From Flavobacteriaceae bacterium (GTDB lineage: Bacteria; Bacteroidota; Bacteroidia; Flavobacteriales; Flavobacteriaceae): a stretch of 64,000 nt of DNA. A program made the position numbers and the translations under genes. How positions within the stretch are numbered: the first letter of the stretch is position 1; each line of letters opens with the position of its first letter. Below are positions 54,953 to 63,081 of this stretch, in pieces. The DNA is taken from NCBI GenBank assembly GCA_030148025.1, contig JASBUG010000041.1, positions 62,001 through 126,000 of the forward strand, in the 5' to 3' direction. A model generated the notes under the pieces. It ran no database searches and was not told where the DNA came from. It saw only the letters and a list, made by a program, of their open reading frames with translations.

Positions 54953-56199
54953 ACGTACTTATAAAGTCCGCTACAATCATTGACCCAAAAAGCGATTTTC
55001 ATAATAAAACGCAAGATATTTTAATCGAAAAAGGGGTAATAACTAACATTTCTAACCGTATTAAAAACCCAAAGAACTATCGTGAAATCAGACTGGAGAA
55101 CCTACACGTTTCCCAAGGTTGGTTTGATAGTAGTGTTTGTTTTGGAGAACCTGGATTTGAAGAACGTGAAACGGTACCAAATGGTCTTAAAGTAGCTGCT
55201 AATTCTGGATTTACTGCTGTTGCGGTTAATGCTAATACCAACCCTGTTTTAGATACCAACACCGATATTACCTTTTTAAAATCGAAAGCACAAAACAATG
55301 CTGTAGCATTATTGCCTATTGGAGCCTTAACAAAAAATAGCGAAGGCATCGATCTTGCAGAGTTATATGATATGCAAAATGCTGGAGCCGTTGCTTTTGG
55401 AGACTATCAACATGCTGTAAGTAATCCAAACCTCATGAAGATCGCCTTACAATATGCTAGCACTTTTGATGGTTTGGTATGCTCATTTCCTCAAGAGGAT
55501 AAAATTTCAGGAAATGGTGTTATGAACGAACATGTTACCAGTACTACAATTGGTTTAAAAGGAATTCCTGCCTTAGCTGAAGAGCTACAGGTTTCAAGAG
55601 ACCTGTTCTTACTAGAATATACTGGAGGTAAGCTGCATATTCCAACAATTTCTACAGCAAAATCGGTTGAATTAATCAGAGAGGCAAAACAAAAGAAATT
55701 AGATGTTAGTTGTAGTGTTGCAATACATAATTTGGTTCTAACGGATGAAAACTTAACAGCCTTCGATACCAAGTTTAAGGTAAGACCTCCATTAAGAACA
55801 CAAAAAGATATAGATGCGCTTATAGAGGGTTTAAAAGATGGTACCATAGACATGGTTACTACAGATCATAATCCCTTGGATATAGAACTAAAAAAAGTAG
55901 AATTTGATTATGCAAAAGAAGGAACTATAGGTTTAGAAAGTGCATTTGGAGCCTTAAACTCTGTTTTTACAACCAAATCAAGCATTAAATTCTTAACCAG
56001 AGGAAAAGCGCGATTTGGTATAGAATCAAAAGCAATTTCAATAGGGTCACAACCAGATATTACTTTGTTCGATCCAGATACTACGTATAAGTTTACTCAT
56101 AACCATATATTCTCGAAGTCTAAAAATGCCATTTTTGAAAATGCCAGTTTAAAAGGAAAAGCTTACGGCATCATTTCTAATGGACAAATAATATTATAA
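54949..56199 (+). CDS. Dihydroorotase-like protein, metal ligands lost
   Basis: A 416-residue amidohydrolase-fold protein that aligns with class I dihydroorotases throughout (SKATIIDPKS-like start, FGEPGFEERETVPNG, TSTTIGLKGIPALAEELQVSRD, LTDENLTAFDTKFKVRPPLRT, LKDGTIDMVTTDHNP). The usual DxHVHFREPG is D60-S-S-V-C-F-G-E-P-G, so both metal His are Ser62 and Cys64. The later HIxHVST is HIPTIST and HHL is IHNL. Only the TDH Asp of the metal set is kept. It is therefore probably not an active hydrolase, and may be a structural partner like PyrC' in some bacteria. Coupled to the BatA gene by a 4-base overlap. Confidence 0.85.
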   Translation: MNVLIKSATIIDPKSDFHNKTQDILIEKGVITNISNRIKNPKNYREIRLENLHVSQGWFDSSVCFGEPGFEERETVPNGLKVAANSGFTAVAVNANTNPVLDTNTDITFLKSKAQNNAVALLPIGALTKNSEGIDLAELYDMQNAGAVAFGDYQHAVSNPNLMKIALQYASTFDGLVCSFPQEDKISGNGVMNEHVTSTTIGLKGIPALAEELQVSRDLFLLEYTGGKLHIPTISTAKSVELIREAKQKKLDVSCSVAIHNLVLTDENLTAFDTKFKVRPPLRTQKDIDALIEGLKDGTIDMVTTDHNPLDIELKKVEFDYAKEGTIGLESAFGALNSVFTTKSSIKFLTRGKARFGIESKAISIGSQPDITLFDPDTTYKFTHNHIFSKSKNAIFENASLKGKAYGIISNGQIIL

Positions 56200-56201
56200 C
56201 T

Positions 56202-56534
56202 ATGGATCAGCAAACCAATGAACAAGGGAAAACACTAGCACTTGTAAGCTACATCTGGCTATTTGGAATTGTTATAGCATACTTTCTTAATAACGATAAG
56301 AAAAACCCTTTTGTATATTTTCATGTTCGTCAATCATTAGGGCTTTGGTTATTACTTTGGGCTTCTGGACTCATTGTTTCTAATCTGGATAATTTTATGC
56401 TTAGCATTGCTTTATGGATCTTTTTTGGCGTATTATTTATATATGCCTTTGTAACTGCTTCTAGCGGAAAAGCGTATCCTGTACCTTTAGTAGGTGCCTT
56501 TTTTCAAAAAATATTTGCCCGTTTAGGGAACTAA
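56202..56534 (+). CDS. DUF4870-like small membrane protein
   Basis: A 110-residue protein with three hydrophobic segments. The pattern LALVSYIWLFGIVIAYFLNN, DKKNPFVYFHVRQSLGLWLL and the last helix with YPVPLVGAFFQKIF is that of the DUF4870/Tic20-like small membrane proteins. Function unknown. It starts 2 bases after the dihydroorotase-like gene and 12 bases before the hydrolase gene, so it belongs to the same transcription unit. Confidence 0.8.
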   Translation: MDQQTNEQGKTLALVSYIWLFGIVIAYFLNNDKKNPFVYFHVRQSLGLWLLLWASGLIVSNLDNFMLSIALWIFFGVLFIYAFVTASSGKAYPVPLVGAFFQKIFARLGN

Positions 56535-56546
56535 TAATTGTATTTC

Positions 56547-57191
56547 ATGGTATTAGACCACATCATAAGAGAATCATCAGTAACCGATGGTACTGCTCCC
56601 CTATTAATTATGTTTCACGGCTATGGAAGTGATGAAAATGATTTATTTTCATTTGCTTCAGAACTACCACAAAAGCTTTTTATAATTTCAGTTAAAGCGC
56701 CTTATCAACTACAACCTTATGGTAATGCATGGTATGCTATTAATTTTGATGCCGAACAAGGTAAGTGGAGCGATAACGAGCAAGCCAGACAATCAAGAGA
56801 TCTTATCGCTACATTCATAGATGAAGCCTGTGAAAAATATCCTGTAGATAAGAACAATATCTCTCTGCTAGGTTTTAGTCAAGGTACCATTTTAAGTTAT
56901 TCTGTAGCACTAACCTATCCTGAAAAAGTCAAGAATATTATTGCTTTAAGCGGATATGTGAATCCTGATATTTTACCTAAAACACTTAATAAAGATAAAT
57001 TTGAACATTTAGATTTTTATTGTTCGCATGGTAGTGTAGATCAAGTAATTCCAGTAGAATGGGCGCGTAAAACACCAGAGTTTTTAAATGCGTTGAATAT
57101 TACGCATCAATATTCGGAATTTCCTGTAGGCCATGGCGTAGCTCCGCAAAACTTCTTTGAATTTAAATCCTGGTTAGAAAATCGCATATAA
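56547..57191 (+). CDS. Phospholipase/carboxylesterase-type alpha/beta hydrolase
   Basis: A 214-residue hydrolase from the ATG at 56547; an in-frame TTG at 56538 would add three residues. The oxyanion region is LIMFHGYGSDENDLF, the nucleophile lies in LGFSQGTILSYSVAL, the Asp in CSHGSVDQVIPVEWAR and the His in FPVGHGVAPQN. This is the abhydrolase_2 layout of small carboxylesterases and acyl-protein thioesterases. Cytoplasmic, no signal peptide. Natural substrate unknown. Confidence 0.9.
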   Translation: MVLDHIIRESSVTDGTAPLLIMFHGYGSDENDLFSFASELPQKLFIISVKAPYQLQPYGNAWYAINFDAEQGKWSDNEQARQSRDLIATFIDEACEKYPVDKNNISLLGFSQGTILSYSVALTYPEKVKNIIALSGYVNPDILPKTLNKDKFEHLDFYCSHGSVDQVIPVEWARKTPEFLNALNITHQYSEFPVGHGVAPQNFFEFKSWLENRI

Positions 57192-58001
57192 ATGACTGTT
57201 CACGCATTAGACAAAATTCCTTTTACACAGATAGTAGATTGCTTTAACCTATCGTTTAAAGGCTATTTTGTAAAAATGCCTACAGATCCAGAATATTACA
57301 AACAACGATGGAGTGCTGCTAAAGTAAATTATGCATTGTCGTTTGGAATGTTTGATAACAACAGGCTGGTAGGATTTATTATAAATGCCATTGATAAACG
57401 ACAAGGTCAATTAACAGCATATAATTCAGGTACTGGCGTAATACCAGCATATCGTGGTAAACGCATTGTAAATAGTATCTATAAAGCAGCTATACCAAAA
57501 TTACAAACCCATGGTATAAGCAAATGCACATTAGAAGTTATTAAAGAAAATGCCAAAGCAATAAAGGCCTATGAGACCGTTGGTATGAGTATTTGTAAAG
57601 GTTATAAATGTTTTGGTGGAGAGATATCACTTTCAAATAACACGGACTTCTCTTTAAAAGAAGTATCGTTTAATGACATTGTTGCTTTAAACAACCCTAA
57701 CGAAGTTTTCTATTCTTGGGATAATCAATTAGAATCCATACAACTAGGTGCGTATAAATACTATCTCGTTGGAGATATTGGCTACTTTATTCTGAATCCC
57801 GAAAATGGTTATATCGCTCAAATCGATGTCTTTACATCTAATTCAGAAAACTGGAACATCATGTGGAGCGCAGTCAACTCTATAGCAGATGTTATTAAAA
57901 TTAATAATGTTGATGAGCGTCTCACTTCTAAACTAGAAGCAATCAAGTCTATAGGACTTACAAATACTGTTGATCAATTTGAAATGGAAATGTCTATTTA
58001 G
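57192..58001 (+). CDS. GNAT family N-acetyltransferase
   Basis: A 269-residue protein. The GNAT fold is visible in the first 150 residues: FGMFDNNRLVGFIINAIDKR, then the acetyl-CoA binding region GTGVIPAYRGKRIVNSIYKA, and LEVIKENAKAIKAYETVGM. The second half is a different small domain of unknown role. It starts directly after the hydrolase stop. It probably transfers an acetyl group to a small molecule or protein amine; target unknown. Confidence 0.88.
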   Translation: MTVHALDKIPFTQIVDCFNLSFKGYFVKMPTDPEYYKQRWSAAKVNYALSFGMFDNNRLVGFIINAIDKRQGQLTAYNSGTGVIPAYRGKRIVNSIYKAAIPKLQTHGISKCTLEVIKENAKAIKAYETVGMSICKGYKCFGGEISLSNNTDFSLKEVSFNDIVALNNPNEVFYSWDNQLESIQLGAYKYYLVGDIGYFILNPENGYIAQIDVFTSNSENWNIMWSAVNSIADVIKINNVDERLTSKLEAIKSIGLTNTVDQFEMEMSI

Positions 58002-58501
58002 TTCTGTAACGGGTATAAAAAGTGCTCAACCAAATTTAATTTTAACTCCTTATTGTCAATAATTTCGTAAGTGATAAATAATTCTCCCCAATGCCTACCA
58101 TCCGAAAAATCGGCAATAATCCATTTATGATTCAGCAGTCTAATATTGTTAATTAACATTTTCCCATCTGTCATAGAAGCATATGGTACTATTGGGTGTT
58201 CGCCTTCTGCAAGATTAGATTCAATTAATTTATCCTTTATAAAAGGCATTAAAGTAGACACTTCCAATCCTTTATCTTCAAAATAACTTATAGCATCCTC
58301 ATTATGTTGTAAATTAAAATACATTAACTCAAGATTCTCATCCTGTAATACAGATATAGAATCTTTAAGTTTAACAACCTTTTCCTTAGCATCATTTATG
58401 TCGTGTTCGTATTTATCTAATATACTTTTAGAGTTCACATATTGAAAGATCACTAACAATAGTGTAAAAACAAACAAGTACATAAAAATTTTATTCTTCA
58501 T
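57998..58501 (-). CDS. Single-pass membrane protein with coiled coil, unknown function
   Basis: A 167-residue protein with one N-terminal transmembrane helix (FMYLFVFTLLLVIFQYVN), a coiled coil (about residues 28-60, heptad-like KVVKLKDSISVLQDENLEL) and a C-terminal globular domain (ISYFEDKGLEVSTLMPFIKD, HKWIIADFSDGRHWGELFI) that probably lies outside the cytoplasm. No catalytic motif is seen. It is 12 bases downstream of the MBL gene on the same strand and converges on the GNAT gene with a 4-base overlap. Confidence 0.75.
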   Translation of the reverse strand: MKNKIFMYLFVFTLLLVIFQYVNSKSILDKYEHDINDAKEKVVKLKDSISVLQDENLELMYFNLQHNEDAISYFEDKGLEVSTLMPFIKDKLIESNLAEGEHPIVPYASMTDGKMLINNIRLLNHKWIIADFSDGRHWGELFITYEIIDNKELKLNLVEHFLYPLQN

Positions 58502-58513
58502 AAGTTGTAAATA

Positions 58514-59275
58514 TTAAATTACTATTTCTAAATTATCATAAGCTAAAAAAACATTTTTTGGTAATGTTTTTTCCACTTCATCATGAAATCCAAGTAAGGC
58601 ACTTATATGTGTAAAATACGCTCTCTCTGGTTTAACCTTGTCTACAAAATCCAAAGCTTCAGAAAGGTTAAAATGCGACACATGAGGTTCCTCTCGCAGA
58701 GCATTAACAACCAGTACCTTGACCCCTTTTAATTTTTCAATCTCATCATCAGGTACGGTTTTCATATCGGTTAAATAGGCAAAATCTTTAAACCTAAAAC
58801 CAAACACTTGTAGTTTATAATGAAACCCTTCTATTGGTGTTACTTGTATGTTCTTTAATTGAAACGATTTGTTTTCGATAATACGCTGATCTACATTGGG
58901 AGCACCAGGGTATTTGTTTTCCGTTTCAAAAATATAATCAAAACGACGTTCTAGCTCCTTCATGACGCGTGCATGGGCATATATAGGAATATCTCCCTGA
59001 TTAAAGAAAAAAGGGCGTATATCGTCTAATCCAGCAGTATGGTCTGCATGTTCATGTGTAAAAAGAATACCATCTATGCGTTTTACATTGGCTCTTAACA
59101 TCTGGTATCTAAAATCAGGGCCGCAATCTACAACATAAGTATATTCATCCCACTCTACCAATACCGAAACCCTTAAACGTTTATCTTTTGGATTATCACT
59201 TAAACATACAGGATGATCACTCCCTATTACAGGAATGCCTTGAGATGTTCCAGTACCCAAAAATGTAACCTTCAA
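58514..59275 (-). CDS. MBL-fold metallo-hydrolase (PhnP-like)
   Basis: A 253-residue metallo-beta-lactamase-fold protein. The metal motif is FTHEHADHTAGLDDI (HxHxDH), with further His and Asp in FAYLTDMKTVP and FTHISALLGFHDEV. The start VTFLGTGTSQGIPVIG is shared with PhnP and related phosphodiesterases. It probably cleaves a phosphodiester or cyclic phosphate in the cytoplasm; the substrate is unknown. A minus-strand -7-like TATTTTTG lies at 59293-59300, about 20 bases before the start. Confidence 0.92.
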   Translation of the reverse strand: MKVTFLGTGTSQGIPVIGSDHPVCLSDNPKDKRLRVSVLVEWDEYTYVVDCGPDFRYQMLRANVKRIDGILFTHEHADHTAGLDDIRPFFFNQGDIPIYAHARVMKELERRFDYIFETENKYPGAPNVDQRIIENKSFQLKNIQVTPIEGFHYKLQVFGFRFKDFAYLTDMKTVPDDEIEKLKGVKVLVVNALREEPHVSHFNLSEALDFVDKVKPERAYFTHISALLGFHDEVEKTLPKNVFLAYDNLEIVI

Positions 59276-59371
59276 AAGCGTAAAATTTAAAGCAAAAATA
59301 AGCTTATTTTTTTTCTTTACCCATGCTATTTTAATACCTTTGTTGTGGACATTAAAATGTAAAGATTTGCA

Positions 59372-60844
59372 ATGGAAATTACTCTAAAAGGAGACACAGA
59401 GATTGAAAATATTCCTTCCCTTAAACAGAAGGCACTTCGAATTAATTTGAACGAACATATTTACGGAACTTTCGCCGAAATTGGAGCTGGACAGGAAACT
59501 GTAAGACAGTTCTTCAGGGCTGGAGGCGCATCTAGAACCATTGCAAAATCAATGTCGGCTTACGACAAGGATTTTAGTGATTCTATCTATGGCATTGAGG
59601 ATGATAAGCGCTACGTGACAGAATCTCGCTTACGAAGAATGCTATCGCATGAAATGAGTCTTATTGAAGAACGTATTACACGAGATAAGCATCCTAATAA
59701 GATGTTCTTTTCGTATGCTAATACTGTAACCACTATTGACTTTGCAAAAAAATTTAAAGGTCATGGCTGGGTTGGAATTAAATATCAAATAGATCCAAAA
59801 CAGGATTATAATGATATTATCCTCCATTTTCGTTTTAAAGAAAATGATGCTAGATTACAACAAGAAACACTTGGTAAATTAGGGACGAACCTAATTTATG
59901 GTGCTTTTTACAAATACAACGAGCCTAAAAAATTATTACGCTACCTATACGATCACTTAGATAAAGATCAATTAGAAATTGATACTATTAACTTTTCTGG
60001 TCCAGTATACGAAAATGTTGATAACCGATTAATGAGTCTACAACTTGTTAAAAATGGTATGACAGATGCCGTAATGTTTGCTCCAGATGGTAATAATGTA
60101 TTACCAGCAAGAGTGCTTTATAAAAAGAATATTTTAGCACTACGTGGTAGCTTTAGACCTGTAACTAAAGTAAACATGGATATGTTTGAGAAATCTCATG
60201 AGATGTTCTTGAATGAAAACCGTGTTGATAAAGAAAAAACACAAACTGTTTTTGAAATTACCTTGTCTAACCTTCGTGCTGAAGGTGAAATTGACGAGCA
60301 GGATTTCATGGATAGAGCTGATCTACTTTGCTCGCTTGGACAAACGGTATTAATCTCTAATTTCCAGGAATATTATAAGCTTGTAGAATACTTCTCTCAG
60401 TACACCAAAGCACGTTTAGGACTTTCTATGGGAGTTAATAATTTGGTAGATATCTTTGACGAAAAATATTACCGTCATTTAAGTGGTGGTATACTAGAAG
60501 CCTTTGGAAAACTGTTCTTTAAAGACCTTAAAGTTTATCTTTATCCAATGGTTAATAAAGAAAGCGGTGAACTTATAACCAGTGAAAACTTAAAAGTTCA
60601 TCCTCGTATGAAAGAACTGTATAAGTTCTTTAAATACAATGGCAAAGTAACTGATATTAAGGATTTTGATCCAGACATATTAGGTATCTTCTCCAGAGAA
60701 GTATTACATATGATCGCTGAAGGAAAACAAGGATGGAGTAAAATGCTTCCTGAAGGAATTGCAGAGCTAATAAAAGATTATCGCTTATTTGGCTATACAC
60801 GAAAACCTATTGTTTTAAAAACCAAAAAAAAGGTTAAAAAATAA
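59372..60844 (+). CDS. Large conserved-looking protein of unknown function
   Basis: A 490-residue soluble protein without signal peptide or transmembrane helix. Distinct blocks are LRINLNEHIYGTFAEIGAGQ near residue 23, FFRAGGASRTIAKSMSAYDK, SHEMSLIEERI, GHGWVGIKYQIDP, and LGLSMGVNNLVDIFDEKYY with GKLFFKDLKVYLYPM near the end; the C-terminus is Lys-rich (KTKKKVKK). No nucleotide-binding or catalytic motif of a family I know is present. Public annotations of similar proteins are often inconsistent, and a TonB-receptor label would be wrong because there is no signal peptide or barrel. A terminator follows. Confidence 0.8.
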   Translation: MEITLKGDTEIENIPSLKQKALRINLNEHIYGTFAEIGAGQETVRQFFRAGGASRTIAKSMSAYDKDFSDSIYGIEDDKRYVTESRLRRMLSHEMSLIEERITRDKHPNKMFFSYANTVTTIDFAKKFKGHGWVGIKYQIDPKQDYNDIILHFRFKENDARLQQETLGKLGTNLIYGAFYKYNEPKKLLRYLYDHLDKDQLEIDTINFSGPVYENVDNRLMSLQLVKNGMTDAVMFAPDGNNVLPARVLYKKNILALRGSFRPVTKVNMDMFEKSHEMFLNENRVDKEKTQTVFEITLSNLRAEGEIDEQDFMDRADLLCSLGQTVLISNFQEYYKLVEYFSQYTKARLGLSMGVNNLVDIFDEKYYRHLSGGILEAFGKLFFKDLKVYLYPMVNKESGELITSENLKVHPRMKELYKFFKYNGKVTDIKDFDPDILGIFSREVLHMIAEGKQGWSKMLPEGIAELIKDYRLFGYTRKPIVLKTKKKVKK

Positions 60845-60848
60845 TAAG

Positions 60849-60872
60849 AAAGCGGCTAAAAGCCGCTTTTTT
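60849..60872. terminator. Intrinsic terminator between convergent genes
   Basis: AAGCGGCT at 60850-60857 and AGCCGCTT at 60861-60868 form a GC-rich 8-bp stem with a 3-base loop, followed by T-run bases on the + strand. It ends the gene at 59372 and lies directly against the bcp stop on the other strand, where a shorter T-run follows, so it may work in both directions. Confidence 0.85.
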
Positions 60873-61323
60873 ACTTTAATATCTGAGCTGTATGCTCTTT
60901 AGTTTTTACTTTGGTGATCACATCTTCAATAATACCATTTTCATCAATGACAAAAGTAGTACGGTGAATTCCATCAAATTCACGCCCCATAAACTTTTTT
61001 GGTCCCCAAACCTTATAAGCGTTAATAACTGCTTTATCTTCATCTGCTAATAAAGGATAAGGAAACTCATATTTATTTCTAAAATTTGTTTGACGTCTTT
61101 CACTATCGGCACTCACTCCCAAAATATCATACCCAAGAGATTGAAAACGCTCATAATTATCTCTTAAATTACATGCTTCAACTGTACATCCAGGCGTACT
61201 TGCTTTCGGATAAAAGAACAGAACGAGTTTCTTTCCTTTATAATCACTTAATGAAATAGGGTTGCCATCTTGATCTTTTGATATAAAATTTGGTGCTTGG
61301 TCACCCACTTTTAATGTAGTCAT
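60871..61323 (-). CDS. bcp: Thioredoxin-dependent thiol peroxidase
   Basis: A 150-residue peroxiredoxin of the BCP/PrxQ type. KASTPGCTVEACNLRDNYE has the peroxidatic Cys and the second Cys five residues later that forms the intramolecular disulfide. VLFFYPKAS, GVSADSERRQTNF and FVIDENGIIEDV complete the fold. It reduces peroxides with thioredoxin in the cytoplasm. It is divergent from nth across only 36 bases, with overlapping promoters. Confidence 0.96.
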   Translation of the reverse strand: MTTLKVGDQAPNFISKDQDGNPISLSDYKGKKLVLFFYPKASTPGCTVEACNLRDNYERFQSLGYDILGVSADSERRQTNFRNKYEFPYPLLADEDKAVINAYKVWGPKKFMGREFDGIHRTTFVIDENGIIEDVITKVKTKEHTAQILK

Positions 61324-61329
61324 ATTTAT

Positions 61330-61337
61330 TACCTTTG
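61330..61337 (+). promoter_or_regulatory. -7 element of nth
   Basis: TACCTTTG, a full TAnnTTTG match, 22 bases before the nth start. It faces the bcp -7 element only 9 bases away on the other strand. Confidence 0.5.
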
Positions 61338-61346
61338 AGTTCTTTA

Positions 61347-61354
61347 CAAATATA
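61347..61354 (-). promoter_or_regulatory. -7 element of bcp
   Basis: Minus-strand TATATTTG, a full match, 23 bases before the bcp start. The expected start point falls near the opposing nth -7 element. Confidence 0.5.
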
Positions 61355-61359
61355 AACTA

Positions 61360-62016
61360 ATGACAAAACAAGAAAAGGTAAATTTTGTAATAAATACACT
61401 ATATAAATTATATCCAGAAATACCAATCCCGTTAGATCATAAAGATCCTTATACACTACTTATTGCTGTTTTAATGTCGGCTCAAAGTACAGATGTACGC
61501 GTAAATCAAATCACACCTTTACTATTTGAAAGAGCAGATAATCCTTATGATATGGTTAAATTATCTGTAGAAGAAATTAGAGAGATCATAAAACCTGTTG
61601 GCCTCTCTCCTATGAAAAGTAAAGGTATTCATGGTTTATCAAAAATATTGATTGAACAACATAACGGAGAAGTCCCTCAAAGCTTTGAAGCTTTAGAAGC
61701 ACTTCCTGCTGTTGGACATAAAACAGCTAGTGTTGTAATGTCACAAGCTTTTGGAATTCCAGCATTTCCTGTCGACACACATATTCATCGTTTAATGTAT
61801 CGGTGGAATTTAAGTAATGGTAAAAATGTTCAGCAAACTGAAAAAGATGCCAAACGTTTATTCCCAAAAGAACTTTGGAATGATCTGCATTTACAAATTA
61901 TTTGGTATGGTAGAGAATACTCTCCTGCTCGTGGCTGGAATCTGGATAAGGATATTATCACTAAAACAATAGGACGAAAATCGGTAATTGACGATTATTA
62001 TAAGAAAAAGAAATAA
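61360..62016 (+). CDS. nth: Endonuclease III without Fe-S cluster cysteines
   Basis: A 218-residue DNA glycosylase/AP lyase of the Nth family. The helix-hairpin-helix LEALPAVGHKTASVVMS holds the catalytic K121 and FPVDTHIHRLMYRW the catalytic D139. The usual C-terminal C-x6-C-x2-C-x5-C iron-sulfur loop is absent: the region reads WYGREYSPARGWNLDKDI and the protein has no cysteine at all. The family excises oxidised pyrimidines. A terminator and a small gene follow. Confidence 0.93.
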   Translation: MTKQEKVNFVINTLYKLYPEIPIPLDHKDPYTLLIAVLMSAQSTDVRVNQITPLLFERADNPYDMVKLSVEEIREIIKPVGLSPMKSKGIHGLSKILIEQHNGEVPQSFEALEALPAVGHKTASVVMSQAFGIPAFPVDTHIHRLMYRWNLSNGKNVQQTEKDAKRLFPKELWNDLHLQIIWYGREYSPARGWNLDKDIITKTIGRKSVIDDYYKKKK

Positions 62017-62042
62017 CTAATGCATCGTTAGTTTATAAAAAC

Positions 62043-62077
62043 AAAGAAGCCCTAGTGGTTAGTTAGGACTTCTTTTT
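62043..62077 (+). terminator. Intrinsic terminator of nth
   Basis: AAGAAGCCCTAG near 62044-62055 pairs with TTAGGACTTCTT near 62063-62074 (two imperfect pairs) and is followed by a T-run. It lies about 30 bases after the nth stop. On the minus strand the same hairpin would also lie just downstream of the 47-residue gene. Confidence 0.75.
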
Positions 62078-62087
62078 TCGCCAAAGT

Positions 62088-62231
62088 TTAGTTTAGAAGC
62101 GCTTCAAACTTTAATTTATTACAATTTATAACACTTAAAGCTCGAGAATAATTCAGAAGAAAATTAACCGTTTCTTCCTTCGGTTTTAATGTTTCGAAAT
62201 GTTTTGAATCTTTAATGTAAAGTTTTGCCAT
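62088..62231 (-). CDS. Small protein of 47 residues, unknown function
   Basis: An open frame of 48 codons with an ATG at 62231 and TAA at 62088-62090. The product begins MAKLYIKDSKHFETLKPKEE and continues into a hydrophobic amphipathic part (TVNFLLNYSRALSVINC) with a Lys-rich end. The PKEETVNFLLNYSRALSV pattern is one I believe recurs in small flavobacterial proteins, which, with neighbour-like codon use, is the basis for calling it. It lies in the 272-base gap between nth and the sigma factor gene. Function unknown. Confidence 0.6.
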   Translation of the reverse strand: MAKLYIKDSKHFETLKPKEETVNFLLNYSRALSVINCNKLKFEALLN

Positions 62232-62288
62232 GTGCACATTTTAGGTATTAATATACTAGTGTAACGTAACAAAACTTTTTTTATTGTA

Positions 62289-62873
62289 TTAATTTGTTAA
62301 AACTATATTATGTTTATCGATTACCTTTCTTAAATTAATTAATGCATAACGCATTCTACCTAAAGCTGTATTAATGCTAACCCCAGTATTTTCAGATATT
62401 TCCTTAAAACTCATATCATTATACATTCGCATTACAAGTACTTGCTTTTGGTCTTCAGGCAATTCTTCTATCAAACGTCTTACATCTTGTTCTACCTGTT
62501 CTTTAATGATCGTTTTTTCTGCATTTAAAGACGAATCACTTATTACAGAAAAAATATTAAACTCCTGACCGTTATCGAATTTTGGCATTCTATTATTTTT
62601 TCTAAAATGATCAATCACTAAATTATGGGCAATACGCATTACCCAAGGCAAGAACTTCCCTTCTTCGTTATACTTTCCAAGTTTTAGTGTACGAATAACT
62701 TTAATAAACGTATCTTGAAAAATATCTTCCGTGATATCACGGTCAAATACCTTTGAATAAATAAAACTGTAAATTTTTTGCTTGTGTCTTTCGATTAAAA
62801 CTGCCAGAGCACTTTCGTGTCCTTTAATGTAGTTGCTTACTAATACAGCATCAGTGATAAGTTCTTGTTTCAT
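62289..62873 (-). CDS. RNA polymerase sigma factor, ECF-like sigma-70 family
   Basis: A 194-residue sigma factor from the ATG at 62873; a second ATG two codons upstream (62879) is possible. Region 2 is YSFIYSKVFDRDITEDIFQD with FIKVIRTLKLGKYNEEGKF and WVMRIAHNLVIDHFRK; region 4 is LPEDQKQVLVMRMYNDMSF with the helix-turn-helix KEISENTGVSINTALGRMRY. No anti-sigma gene is visible beside it. It has a complete Bacteroidota promoter of its own about 110 bases upstream, so it is itself read by the primary sigma factor. Confidence 0.94.
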   Translation of the reverse strand: MKQELITDAVLVSNYIKGHESALAVLIERHKQKIYSFIYSKVFDRDITEDIFQDTFIKVIRTLKLGKYNEEGKFLPWVMRIAHNLVIDHFRKNNRMPKFDNGQEFNIFSVISDSSLNAEKTIIKEQVEQDVRRLIEELPEDQKQVLVMRMYNDMSFKEISENTGVSINTALGRMRYALINLRKVIDKHNIVLTN

Positions 62874-62983
62874 AATCATTACTTTTTTAACATAGAAGTT
62901 TCCTTCTTTGCTTTGGGGTGTTAAGATTTAAAAAGTAATGTTATGCTATAAGCTAATAGTTTAATTTGCTGATTAATACATTC

Positions 62984-63015
62984 CAAATATAACAACAATC
63001 ATACCTAAAAAACAA
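62984..63015 (-). promoter_or_regulatory. Promoter of the sigma factor gene (-33 and -7)
   Basis: On the minus strand, TTG at 63013-63015, a 21-base spacer and TATATTTG at 62984-62991 match the Bacteroidota consensus TTG-N17-23-TAnnTTTG completely. The leader to the ATG would be about 105 bases, long enough for post-transcriptional control. Confidence 0.65.
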
Positions 63016-63081
63016 AAAGAATGTAATTTTTTTCACAAATTTTCGACATAAACCCCATTTTAAAAGCTAAAATAGAAGTAG

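Noticed and set aside
54949-56199. Calling this gene an active pyrC
   Set aside because: Both His of the first metal motif and at least two later His ligands are replaced, so the usual catalytic mechanism is not supported.
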